64,000 nucleotides of DNA, taken from the NCBI RefSeq assembly GCF_011386835.1, contig NC_088794.1, forward strand, positions 64,886,506-64,950,505, given 5' to 3'. Each line of letters opens with the position of its first letter. The first letter of the stretch is position 1. This DNA is from Chrysemys picta bellii (lineage: Eukaryota; Chordata; Testudines; Emydidae). The notes under the pieces were generated by a model. It saw nothing but the letters and a program-made list of their open reading frames with translations. It ran no database searches and was not told the origin of the DNA. Both the position numbers and the translations under genes were made by a program. This document shows positions 25,288 to 37,365 of the stretch, one piece after another.

Positions 25288-26871
25288 TAGGGCTGTTGAT
25301 TAATCGCAGTTAACTCACGTGATTAACTCAAAAAAGCTAATTGTGATTATTAAAAATAATCGCAGTCTTAATCGCACTGTTAAGGAATAGAATACCAATT
25401 GAAATTTATTAAATATTTTAGGATGTTTTTCTACATTTTGAAATATATTGATTTCAATTACAATATAGAATACAAAGTGAATAAAGCTTACTTTATCATT
25501 TTTACAGTGCAAATATTTGTAATACAAATAATATAGACAAAAAATAGTATTTTTCAATTCACCTCATACAAGTACCATAGTGCAATCTCTTTATCATGAA
25601 AGTGCAGCTTATAAATGTAGACTTTTTTGTGTTACACAATTGCACTCAAAAACAAACAATGTAAAACTTTAGAGCATACAAGTCCACTTAGTTCAGGAAA
25701 TAATGCTACCCGCTTCTTATTTACAATAATCACCAGAAAGGGAGAACAGGTGTTCTCATGGCACTTTTGCAGACGGTATTGCAAGGTATTTATGTGCCAG
25801 ATATGCTAAACATTCGTATGCCCCTTCATGCTTTGGCCATCACTCCAGAAGACATGCTTCCATGCTGATGACGCTCATTAAAAAATGTTTAATTAAATTT
25901 TTGACTGAACTCCTTGGGGGAGAATGGTGTCTCCTGCTCTGCTTTACCCACATTCTGCCATATATTTAATGTTATAGCAGTCTTAGATGATGACCCAGCA
26001 TGTTGTTCATTTTAAGAACACTTTCACCGCAGATCTGACAAAATGCAAAGAAGGTACACATGTAAGATTTCTAAAGATAGCTATAGCACTCAACCCAAGG
26101 TTTAAGAATCTGAAGCGCCTTCCAAAATCTGAGAGGGATGAGCTGTGGAGCATGCTTTCAGAAGTCTTAAAAGAGCAAGACTTCGACAGAAACTACAGAA
26201 TCCGAACCACCAAAAAAGAAAATCAACCTTCTGCTGGTGGCATCTGACTCAGATGATGAAAATGAACACGCGTCCGTCTGCACTGCTTTGGATCATTATT
26301 GAGCAGAACCCATCATCCGCATGGATGTATGTCCTCTGGAATGGTGGTTGAAGCATGAAGGGACATACAGCTCTTTAGCACATCTGGCACGTAAATACCT
26401 TGCAATGCTTGCTACAACAGTGCCATGTGAGTGCCTATTCTCACTTTCAGGTGACATTGTAAACAAGAAGCAGGCAGCATTATCTCTTGAAAATGTAAAG
26501 AAACTTGTTTGTCTGAGCAATTGGCTGAACAAGAAGTAGGACAGAGTGGACTTGTAGGCTCCAACATTTTACATTGTTTTATTTTTCAATACAGTTATTT
26601 TTTGTACATAATTCCACATTTGTAAGCTCAACTTCCATGATAAAAAGATTGCATTACAGTACTTGTATGAGGTGAATTGAAAAATATTATTTCTTGTTTT
26701 TTACAGCACTAATATTTGTAATCAAAAATATAAAGTGAGCACTATACACTTTGTATTCTGTGTTGTAATTGAAATCAATATATTTGAAAATGTAGAAAAC
26801 ATCCAAAAATATTTAAATAAATGGTATTCTATTATTTTTTTAACAGCATGATTAATCATTTGATAGCTCTA
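25288..26871 (+). mobile_element. hAT transposon copy with very long inverted arms
   Basis: The target duplication is gtgtggat at 25280-25287 and gtgtagat at 26872-26879 (7 of 8). Ends read 'tagggctgttgattaatc' and the reverse complement of 'gattaatcatttgatagc'. The inverted match does not stop at short ends. The left arm, about 25288-25880, is a diverged reverse complement of about 26300-26871, including the part that encodes the hAT dimerisation domain. A deletion of a few dozen bases distinguishes the left arm near 25700. The spacer of about 400 bp carries more transposase sequence. This is a known type of turtle repeat, but the arm length is unusual for hAT. Confidence 0.85.
25987..26539 (+). 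pseudogene. hAT transposase, C-terminal part, broken
   Basis: The first part (25987-26247) reads HFKNTFTADLTKCKEGTHV and continues RFLKIAIALNPRFKNLKRLP, the region that precedes the hAT dimerisation domain. A frameshift follows near 26200. The domain itself is at 26321-26539, with CPLEWWLKHEGTYSSLAHLA, then PCECLFSLSGDIVNKK and a C-terminal NWLNKK stop. The usual Glu/Arg of the 'SERxFS' motif is replaced (CECLFS). The N-terminal zinc finger and the catalytic core are absent, so it cannot be active. A second, inverted remnant of the same domain lies on the minus strand at about 25700-25850. Confidence 0.85.
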
Positions 26872-26879
26872 GTGTAGAT

Positions 26880-29800
26880 CATGTTTATGAAGATCCTTTT
26901 AAAATGGCATAAGGGCCCTTGAAAACTTCCAGAAGATAACTGGTAGCGTACTTATTTAAAAAGCAGAAAGCTATCTGGGGAGAAAATTTGCAGCAATATA
27001 CAAATACCACTTTTTGTAGAAAGTCTAGACAGGTTGCCCTAAAGCTGTCAAAAACTGTCACAATCCATCAGTATTGATATTTTTTTCTCCAGACAATACT
27101 ACAATACAGTGGTGTGACCTAAGGTGAGTCTTTCTTTAGCTAAGAAACATCTCACCAAAACTGCTGCAGGTTATGAGATGTGATTGTTTTAATCATCTTC
27201 AGTATCTGAAATTCCATTTAAAGATATTTTACTAATGTCCACAGTTACTAAGCTTGAGGGAATTTAGTCTGTGTCACTTGCATTTAATTAGCACACGCCA
27301 AAGCCAGAGTTGGCAAACATATATGTTACAATATTTGGCATTCAGCCATTCTGCGGGAAGGTGAATTTTGACATGCTGTATTTTGTATAATTATATTTGG
27401 CAAATCACTGATTTGTACCTCTCCAGAGATTACCTTTTTAAACTTTTTAAAAGGTGATAAAGTCAATTATATTGACAAGTGAAGAGTACCCTTATCAGTC
27501 AGGTTAAATTGCATGTCTAACAAAAATAATAGTAGCTAATTAAAGTAGCTGAAACTGCTTCAAGGCTTAGAATGTACAAGTATAGTCCTGCCTCTAACAA
27601 AATACATGTTATGGTTTAACATTTTTTTTTTTAACTTGACCTCAGCTACCGAACAAAACCCTCTGATATGATAACCTTTAAAACCTTCAACTATCAGTGA
27701 CCTCGACAAATGGCAGAAGCAACAACAAAAGCTTAACTTTTTTAAAGTGTGTAAGAATTGTGACATTCAATCCAGGTTCCTATACTGTGTGCACCATTGT
27801 GTTAACCGAGTCCTTCAAAATTACAGTACATAGTACTGTCTTTAGAAATTAGGCATGTAGCATGATTAAGGCACACATTTTAAAAATTAAAAAAACAGAA
27901 CACTTTTCTGGTGATATTTTTTAAGGTTCGGACACTTAAAAAAAAGTGTATGCTGTTGTTACTACTTTTTGCTCCTGACTCAGAAACAACAAGTACATAT
28001 TTCTCAAAGTGCATGATTTTTTTCCAGCAACATAGCGTTCGGAATGAGTTTAACATGAAACACTGAACAAGTGTTGTTAACATTAACTTTCAGCAAAAGA
28101 ACAGTTTTAATAGTGTCATTCAACTGTTCACAACACTGAACACTGGTTCCACTGGACTATATGTTTCTGGTAAACACAGAGCAAGTTTTACCTGGTATAG
28201 CAAAATATCTTGAACAAAAGAAGTTTTACAAAACCAAATGTTTTGACTAATGAAATAAATTGGGAAGTTACAGGTGTCCCAAAAGAAGTTCCTAGGATAC
28301 TGGAACATTAGATGAACAATTAGTACATATGGTCACTTCAAGCATGGTAAAAGAAGAAATAACATAGAAGAGTAAATAGACTTCAGTTTATCTGAGAATC
28401 AAGATGTTCTCTGCTATAAAGTAGTACTGCTAGAAAACTTAACTTTAAATATATACATACTGTATGCCAAATAATATTTTACAAGACTGTCCAGCAACCT
28501 ATATTATTGCATCCCTAGAGAACCATAATAATTAAGACAAACATTTTAATACCCTGAATCTACTATTACTTGGTTAAATTAACCAGGATAATAGGTGTCA
28601 AATAATGAAGATGAGCATTTAATTTGCAAAGGGAGCTAATCTTAGAGTAATGCAATTTATCCTTGCCTTAGAGAATGTTAAAAAAAGAATTTAACCTTTT
28701 TACTATACTTGGAGTACAATGCTGAAGGATCCTCCTAGGAGGTTTAACACTGACAGCTTCAATCCTGTGAAATATAAAGCTTGCCTAGACTAATCTCATG
28801 ACAGGATTTTACTGTTTTTCTGTATTATTGATGAGCCATTCTAACAATCCAGTTACAATACTCACTGTGCTAGCTTTAAAACCAGTTTCAAGATCTTCAG
28901 TGTAGTTACACGAAAAAATACAGTTCTTTCTTGAATGTCTTTTGTACAACATTATATACTTCAGAATTGTTTTAGATTTGTTTTTATTTAAGTCTAAAAT
29001 GTTAGATTTTGGATCTTAAATACATTCTCTCCCACACTTCCAGCTATTACCTTTATGCTAATAACTCCTCTGTTGCTTCTTTCTTTATATCTGATATCTA
29101 ATGAATGAACTCATAACCCATGAATGAGAATTGAAGCTATGCACTCAGAGAATTGCTAGCCATGCACTATGGGGTGAAATTTTAGCTCTATTGAAGTCAA
29201 TGTGAGTTTTGCTGTGGACTTCAGCGGGATTTCACTCATCTTTTCCTTCAGCTCATCTGATTAGATGCCTTCTCAAATCCCTTAGTAGCTTCCCATTTTA
29301 CCACATCAAGAGCAAGAGACTCAGCTTCATTTTCAAGCCCTGCATAATCTTGTTCTTGTCTACATTTTTGCTCTCCTGTCTTCCCACTGTTTAGTTCCTT
29401 TATTACTTCCAATCCTTACTGCCCCCCTTTCATTTATTTTTCCCACTCTATTACTTCTACCTGCTTTCTGGCTGACCATTTTGCTTGTAATGGCTTGTCA
29501 CCTGATCCCAAATCCCTTCGGTCTCCTCCTGCTGAACCTTCTGTAGAACCCATTTCCCCCCCAAAAAAATCCTACCATTGTTTTCCTACCTCAACGTGGC
29601 AGAAGTATTGCCAAGCAATTTTGCCCTTCCCTAGGCTGTCTTCAGGGTGAGGACCTTGTCTTATTATTTGTTCTGTACAGTTCATGTACTTATGGCACTA
29701 TAAATTATTAGTTTCAGTATCTTGAGATACACCATACTGAAACAGGCAATGGGAGAACCTAGCATTAGAAAGATCTTGACCTTCATGCTCTGATACTATT

Positions 29801-30284
29801 GACTTCCCTTCTCAGTTACTCAACACAGTTCTCAGAAATCTCAGACATTTTCCTCTGTTGATTTTATTCCAGTTTCTCCACCTGTTCTTTTTTGGGTTCC
29901 TGTAAACTAGTAACCTCAAAGTGATATTCCATGGGATTTCTGCCTTAACCTATCATTGTCCCTATTTGTCTTGGTCTTCTCTTTTCCAAATTCAGACTTG
30001 AGCTGGAATATCAATTGATAGTCTACATCTGCTTAAGATTCATCACTGTCCTAGCTTTCTGTCTGCCTTAGTTTAATCAACTACTAGAGGTAGAATGTTT
30101 TTTCCCCCCACTCAACACATGAAAAACTGCTCTCTTACCAGCAAGTAAGGTAAGTGAACGTCAAGCCTTCCCATCCCTCTTGGACTTTAATCTTTAGTTA
30201 GAAAATCATAGACATGAAACCCAGACTCTTAAAACCTTCATATAGCTATACAATAATGATAACCAAATACTTCAAATTCCAACA
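26880..30284. other. ELP4 intron 2, mostly unassigned; ancient LINE-like repeat at right
   Basis: 26.9-29.1 kb is AT-rich with nothing recognised. At about 29160-29730 the text ('agggtgaggaccttgtc', 'ttatttgttctgtacag') resembles an old L2/L3-type 3' region found widely in amniotes. No exon was seen. Confidence 0.45.
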
Positions 30285-31830
30285 CTAACTCAGGAGGATA
30301 TTAAAACAGGAGCTAATAAAGACAGACATTTTAAAATCAGCAGCTCTGGATAACTTGCATCCAAGAGTTTTAAAAGAGCTGGCTGAGGAGCATTCTGGAT
30401 CGTTAATGCTGATTTTCAGTAAATCTTGGAACACTGAAGACATTCCAGAAGACTGTATGAAAGCTAATGTTGTGCCAATATTTAAAGAGGGTAAACAGGA
30501 CAACCTGGGCCAGCACATCACTCTCCCGCGCCACTTCTCGCTGCCCCCATTGGCCCGGGACGGCGAACCGCGGCCAGTGGGGGCCGCGATCGGCCGAACC
30601 TGCCACGTCATCAGGTAAATAAAACTGGCTCGGCCCGCCAGGGTGCTTACCCTGATGAGCCGCGTGCCGAACATTGCCAACCCCTGACCTAGGTAAATAT
30701 AGGCCTTTACATTACAAATGTGGTTGATAAAAATAACAGTATTGACGTAATTGGCTTGTGTAAGGCATTTCACTTGGTACTATATGACATTTGGATTAAG
30801 AAACTAGAATGATACAAAAATCAACATGGCACATGTAAAATGGATTAAAAACTAGATCAAAATGTAATTGTAAATGGGGAGTAATGATTGAAGGGGTGTG
30901 TTTCCAGTGGAGTCCTGCAGGGACCAGTTTTTAGCCTTCACTATTTAACATTTTTATCAATGACCTGGAAGAAAACAAAGCCATTACTAATAAAGTTTGT
31001 AGATGATACAAAGATTGTGTGAATAGTAAATAATTAAGAGGACAGGTCACTGATACAGAGCAACCTGGATCATTTGGTAAACTGGAAGCAAGCAAACAAT
31101 ATGTTTTAACATAGCAAAATGTGAAGTCATAAATTTAGTACAAAGAATATAGGTCATACCCACAGGATAGGGGCCTCTATCCTGGGAAGCAGCGACTCTG
31201 AAAAGAAATTGGGGGCCATGGTGGATAATCAACTGAACGTAAGCTGTGAAGCGGTGATCAAAAGGACTACTGTGATCCCTGGTTGTGTAAACAGAGGAAT
31301 ATTAAGTAGGAATAGGGAGGTTATATTACCTCTGTATTTGTGACTGGGGCAACTGCTACTGGAAGATAGTGTCCAATTCTGGTATCCACAATTCAAGAAG
31401 GATGTTGATGAACTGGAGACGGTTCAAAGAGCCACAAGAATGTTTAAATAATTGGAAAACATGCCTTATAGATTTAAGGAGCTCAATATATTTAGTTTAA
31501 CAAAAAGAAGGTTAATGGGTGACTTGATCACAATCTATACAGGAGGAACAAGATCCAAAGGCTGGAAGTTGAAGCTAGACAAATTTAGACTAGCAATAAG
31601 GTGCACATTTGTTACAGGGAAGGTAATTAATCATTGGAACAATTTACCAAGAGTCATGGTGGATTCTCAATCACTGGAAATTTTAAAATCAAGATTTTTA
31701 TAAAAGGATATGGTCTACTCAAACAGGAATTAATTCAGGGAAGTCCTATGGCCTGTGTTATACAAGAAGTAGTAAACAGATGATCACTGTGGTCCCTTTT
31801 GGCCTTATAATCTTTGATAACTAGATGTAA
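30285..31830 (+). mobile_element. CR1 LINE fragment, RT to 3' end
   Basis: The first part reads LHPRVLKELAEEHSGSLMLI and NVVPIFKEGKQDN, from the RT fingers region. After a hAT insertion, RT text continues ('gtgtaaggcatttcacttgg', then the 'gtagatgat' catalytic box near 31000). At 31452-31703 it reads WKLKLDKFRLAIRCTFV and INHWNNLPRVMVDSQSLEIL, the CR1 ORF2 C-terminus. The end is 'gtggtcccttttggcctta'. All frames are broken. Confidence 0.8.
30511..30686. mobile_element. hAT fragment, GC-rich, inside CR1
   Basis: It starts CAG and ends 'acattgccaacccctg', the right inverted end also seen (as a relative) at 39451-39464. Flanks acctgggc (30503-30510) and acctaggt (30687-30694) match at 6 of 8, consistent with an old duplication. 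The body is CpG-rich with 'ggacggcgaaccgcggcc'. The left half of the element is missing. Confidence 0.75.
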
Positions 31831-34800
31831 ATGATTAAATCTCTTAATATAGTGAAACCATATCTTGGGCAGAACTACCGCCAAACAGAGTATGTCCTTG
31901 TTCGCACTTTGGCCATACTTCCACAGATTTTCATTCCAGTAAAGATCTTTTTGAAGTTAGATTAAATTAGCTCTTAGTTGTAAAGATGGCTACTTATGGC
32001 TATAGGTATATTAGTAGAGCAGAATGGGGAAGACTGTACTTCTGTTACCTATAGTGAACCAGTTCTGTGGTATTTTCATAAGTATTAAAATGTACATAAA
32101 CAAAAAAAATTAATGCTGCCCCCTACACCACTCTGGAGCAGTTCTCCTCCAATAGTCAACCACGACTTATCTTATTTGCTATCCTTACATTTCCCATTGG
32201 TGCCAATTTAAGTCAGTGGGAATTTTGCTTGAAAGACTACCGGATCAGGTTCATTATTTATATTTTGTTTCTCCAAGAACACTGCACTATTAAACAAGCA
32301 AGTTTATGGAGTCCTCATTATTTTTAATCACAATTCTAATTTTTATTAATGCTGATTTTGAGCCTCAGCAGTTTTGCAGGGTCCAATATAATACCAAATA
32401 AGCCTCATATTAATCATGGAACTTTTGAAATTTTTGCATCTTTTATTTCCAGCCCCAACTCTGCAGACACTGAGATCAGTAGCCCAGGTATTTCTCTACA
32501 GTGAATTTTTTTTTATCCTGTGGAAAGACAGGCTGCATTGGTTTGAGGAAGGATTAGATACAATTAAAAAAAATAGTAAGAAATAGAAAAAATTCTATCT
32601 TACCTGTGAATTTTCATTTTAAGACCCTCCATGTTAGACAGCCTTCATAGTGGGACATTCCCCATTGCCACAGCAACGGGAGGCAGATCAGATCTTTGCT
32701 CTGAACTTGGGCTTAGGTTCACTGCTCAGAAAGAATTCTCCAGAACAACAGCTTCCAAAGCTGAAAAATACTAATTATATAAAGTGCTATCCAACTCAAA
32801 CCATTTACAGCAGAGCCTTGACATGAAAAATTTAGCAATTTTCTGGAGAAACACCCTTTTCCTTTTCACACTATTTAACAGGCAAGCAAGACATAGCCAG
32901 GGGGGAGGGGAAAAAAACAAGCCAACCAACCACACCCACACCCCTCACTCTGAACATAATGCATTCTTCCAAGGCATGATCAGACGATCTGATATGGAAA
33001 GTCCTAGAACGAAAATTTACAAGAGAATTTTTCCTCTCTGTCCCCTCGATGTCCGTCAGTCTTCAGAGCAGGGATGTAGAAAGCAGTAAATCACCCTAGG
33101 CAAGGAGGGACTCAGTTTACCTGTGTAGAACTGAATAGGAACTTAAGGTTTGACAGCCATCCTGTTGAGGAACAGACTTCTATCAAATCCTGTATCAGAT
33201 GGGGTAAGAGTGTTAACTTAATACTATAAAGAAAGTATAGATGGAAGACCCTGTAAGTAACCTTACAGAGATCCTGATAAGATGTGTGAAAAGAGCAACA
33301 ATAGAAAGATCACACAAAGTGCATAGTAAGAAGAGTCATACCTGAGGCTTTGAATGTCTCTCTCTCTCTCTATATATATATACACACACACACTCTGTAG
33401 ACTCCATTCACATGTAACTTATGCATTTCTACTTCCTTAGGGTATTTGTTTCAACCAGAAGAGCAACAACACTACTTTCTATTATGTGAGGAAGACTGGT
33501 ATTTTTGGGAATGGAGGCCTAACTAGTTCACAGAAGTACAAATGTGTAACTCAGGTTTCACTCCGAGCATACCAAACTCCTTAGCTTCCTTGGACAAGGA
33601 GGTGCCAAGTAGGCAAGATACTTTCAGCAAGAAGAGGAAGAGACCTACCAACTGTGAAGTTGAAAGGTAGTTTTATTAAAAGTTGCCGTGATTTTGATCT
33701 GTGAGCTAGAAGAATCTGCATCTTGCCAGTGGACTGGTAAGAGTAGTGGTCCTCAGGAACCTGTTATCTGACTTGAATAAGAGATTTCCCTGGTTTTCTT
33801 ACAGTGCAATATGCCTGCAGTCACTGATTTGTCTTTCCAAAGAGCATTGGCCTTGAGTTTGATGATCAGGCCAACTTGTCCTTTGCTTCAACTGACTTTG
33901 CCCTGATGAATGTTCTTTGTAACATTAATATCTAGACCTCTAGTTTATGATAGACATCATTTGTATATTTCTTCTAAGATGCTAGGTGGCTGCTGATCAC
34001 CTTCTTAGAATGAGAGACTGTAATTCCTTCCTCTCAGCTTCCCAAATGATGAATTAGGCGGCATGGGATATCCGTTCAGGATAAGCCCTTTTTAGAGTGC
34101 GTGCATGTATGTGCTGGACATTTGAAAGAAGGTTCCAATTACGCTTCTCAGACCTAATTGAGGAAAGACCTGAGGGTTAATAAGACTATAAGACCTAAGG
34201 ATTAATATGATTATAATCACTGTGGCCTGTTCCTTCACAATATTCTTTACCATCTTTACACTCAGTGACTGAGGGGAGAAGGCATAAAGGAGATCTTTTA
34301 GCCCACTTCTTAGATAAGGAAGGAAGCAAAGATACTACATTTGTGAATACCAATATAGAAGTTCTAAGTTCCAAAAAGGGGCTCATGAAACCTCATTGAA
34401 AATACTTCTTGTAGCAGAAGTTAAAGAATTTCTGGGTAGCTCTCCCCGATCAGATCTTCAGTAGAACTCCAGGTTTATTTTCATCCTGTAAAGTTCTGGG
34501 AAGATAATGCTGTAATGATGGATTTCATATTTCCAACTGGAATATTAATCTCTTTATGGACTTGCTGAGAGACTTGAGATTTAAAATGGACTCTATGTCA
34601 TTGTTTCTCTTCGTACCACAAAAAAATCGTATGCCCTTTCCAAAAATATCTGTCTCTCCTCAGAACTGGTTCTATTGTTCCAACGAGTAGGAGATGAAAA
34701 ATTCACCCTTCACCTTCTGATTCTACAAAGGGTCTTGCTGATAGCGTTGGTTTATTTTCATTTACTTTGGAGAAAAGATAAACTTGGCCAAGGGGCAAGG

Positions 34801-37088
34801 ATTGAATTCTATAGTTCTTCTGAATATCCTTCCCCTGATTATTTCAAGCACCTATTTTCTGAGGTGGTTCACTCCCAGATGAGTGCCCACTATGAAAAAC
34901 TCTTCATTGGGATGGAGCTGGGGGAAAGCTGCACAGACTTGGGAACCCCAAAACAAGAGAAGCTTTTGAGATTACATGGTTTTCCTTGATCTTCCAACTC
35001 TCACAGAAGGCAGAAATGCCCTCATCCTAATGTGTAATCTCTACATTGGAACCTGGTGCAACAGCTTCAAAGAAAACACCTATGACATAAGGTCGTTTGA
35101 AGATTCTCTCATTGGAAGGAGGAAGGGATTATTCCTTTGCCTAGAGACAAAGTAGTCACACAGGGTTTATGATCCTCACAGTGTTTAACAAAATAGTTGG
35201 AAGGATATCAGAGGTTAGCCCCAATTTATTCAAATAGAGCAATAGTTGCACCAGGACACATCTATGGAAGTTTTGAATATGCAGCAAATCAGTCAGATGA
35301 GATATCAGTTCTAAAAAAAGGCTGGCAGGAAAATTTTGTTTAGAATAGATTTGATGTAATTTTTTTTTTTGCATGTGCTCACAGTGGACCTCCACAATAA
35401 GAGACTGCAACCAATATTCTCAGGGCTTAGGCTGCTTTATCCAAGTTTAGTCTGAGTCACAATCCTATTCTCCTGTCTGCAGGTTTGGCAGGAATGTTAC
35501 CTCAGCTGGCATGACTGTGCCCTTTACTAAGAAGGATGCAGCAACCTTAAACTCAGGCAGAGTAATGGAGACCTTAGTCCATATGTACAAGTAGTCCTTG
35601 ATAGGGAATTCCCACTCCATCTTAATCACACCCATAAACCATTTGAGGAAGAATTACACAGCTCTTCCTCAACTTTGCAAGTGTTTTGTTGTTTTGTTTT
35701 TAGAAGGGGAGGCATTTTTTAAAGAAGAAGAACCTGAGATGACAGATGCCCTTTTGTACTTAATTCTGGATGCTTAGCTGAGCGTCTGAGGTATCTCACT
35801 CAAAGGCTCAGCTTTAGTTTTCTCCTCTTTAAAGGATCTAGAAGTGAGACTCTCTCATTACATATTTTAAGTTTTTGTGCTGACCCTTTAGGAGCTGAAT
35901 CCGCAGTATCTATCCTTCACCAGTCTCTGGGCCAATCCCCTGTGAGAAGGCCGAGAGCAGGTTACTATTGAGATTGAAAGGACAGTGTTAAGGCATGCAT
36001 CCTTCATGTTTCTCTAAGAAAAACTGTAGCCATTTTATGACCTCCTGTGGGACTCCTGCAGGCTGGAAGGCAGAGAAAAGACAAGTCAACATCCCACTCT
36101 AAATCATTTCATCTCATGCTCCTTGTTGCTAGGTCCAGGCTGAGCAGGGGACAACTGCATAGAATTAGGAATGAGCCATAGCAACTGGAAACAAATGACT
36201 CATTTGGTATCAGAAAGGTCACAGAAGCTGCCACCTTTCATGATGCAGGTAGAACACTGTGGGAAGGGGGTATGCTTTGCACCCTTTTTAATCAGCTCAG
36301 CATTTATCTTGCCTACATGCTGGCTGGGAGCAGGTATTTCTTCACTCCTGGCTCCCCTTCACCTTGCCTCCACCCAAGATTCATGAGGCTCTACGTGGGA
36401 ATAGGGGTCCCATTCTCAAGGGAGAGGCAGCAGGGCTGTGGAAAACTTAACTCCAGCTCTATGACACTGATTCCGGCCTGGTCTCGGTGAAGGGAGCTTC
36501 CATGTGGCCTACTCAACTGTTTCAGTGTGGACCTTACCCACATGCTGGCTAGGAGCCAGCTTTCCCCGTGGCCTGCTTAGCTGTCTTGGCATGGACCTTG
36601 CCCACATTACAGCTGGTTGCTGAGTTCCTGTGGTCTGCTTTCGCTGTTGGCCATTTCTGAGGGAGAAGAGGAAGAGAGCTGCTATCCTTCAAACCCTCCT
36701 TAGAAAGCCAAGTTTTAACTTTAGCAGTTTTGGGGAGAAAAATCTCAAAACCAATAAAGGCAGAAAAATTTAGTTTAATGGGAGTTTATAAAATTTTAAA
36801 GCTTTGCTACAAAGGGAGACCTGGGAGTATGTCATGCGTGCTGCTTGGAGGCGAGAATTCTGGAGAGTTCTTCCCAATGAGTAGTCCCCAAGCCCAGGTT
36901 CAGAGCAAAAATCTGGTTTGCCACTAAATGCTATGGAGATGGGGAATGACCGACCATGAAGAGAGGCAAACATGGAAGGTGCTGAGAATTAAAGTTTGAA
37001 TGTAATTAAAAAAAAATTGTAATCATAGCTATATAAAATATTAGCTAAGTGTGACAAAAGTATAGCACAATATATTCATATATTCTTT
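31831..37088. other. ELP4 intron 2 upstream of exon 2's donor; unidentified 32.6-36.7 kb block
   Basis: 32.6-36.7 kb is less AT-rich than the rest of the intron and reads like a long, decayed, once-coding element, with several open stretches on both strands (for example 34675-34989 plus and 35156-35410 minus). None shows a motif that could be named. No terminal repeats or target duplication were found. No host exon was recognised. Confidence 0.4.
33356..33393. repeat. Compound microsatellite (TC)n(TA)n(CA)n
   Basis: Three dinucleotide tracts follow one another: about 7 TC, 5 TA and 6 CA units. Confidence 0.95.
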
Positions 37089-37094
37089 ACTAAC

Positions 37095-37130
37095 CAATAA
37101 GAAGAAGGGTTCCAACAGCTAAACCTCCAC
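37095..37130 (-). CDS. ELP4: ELP4 exon 2 (36-bp micro-exon)
   Basis: Read leftwards, the acceptor TTTCCAG|GTGGAGG lies at the 37131/37130 border, and the donor ATTG|GTTAGT follows 37095. It enters in phase 1 (the G of exon 1 plus GT gives Gly) and leaves in phase 1. The peptide is (G)GLAVGTLLLI, matching the degenerate P-loop-like turn of the Elp4 RecA fold, where the vertebrate protein has GGGLAVGT. Only 36 bp long, it sits between introns of about 20 kb and 10 kb. Peptide, phase and both splice sites agree, so the call is firm. Confidence 0.93.
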
Positions 37131-37301
37131 CTGGAAACAAAACAAAAACCAAGAACAAGATGAGACTATATTTTAATGTTACCTTAGAGAACAATTAAGT
37201 TTGCTTAGTTTATAAGTCAAAGAAAGATGATATAGCAAGTTTAAAAATGTAAATGTGAACAACATTTTAATTACCTTTGCAAACTTCCTACAATTCACTA
37301 T

Positions 37302-37365
37302 TATGAAATAATTACATATTACATGTAATTATATATTACACATTACAATTACTTTCATAATATAT
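37302..37365. repeat. AT-rich imperfect hairpin near exon 2
   Basis: 'tattatgaaataatt' on the left pairs, with one mismatch, with the reverse complement of 'aattactttcataata' on the right. Between them is 'tacatgtaattatatatta'. It could be a small MITE or a chance AT palindrome in intron 1, about 170 bp upstream of exon 2. Confidence 0.5.
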
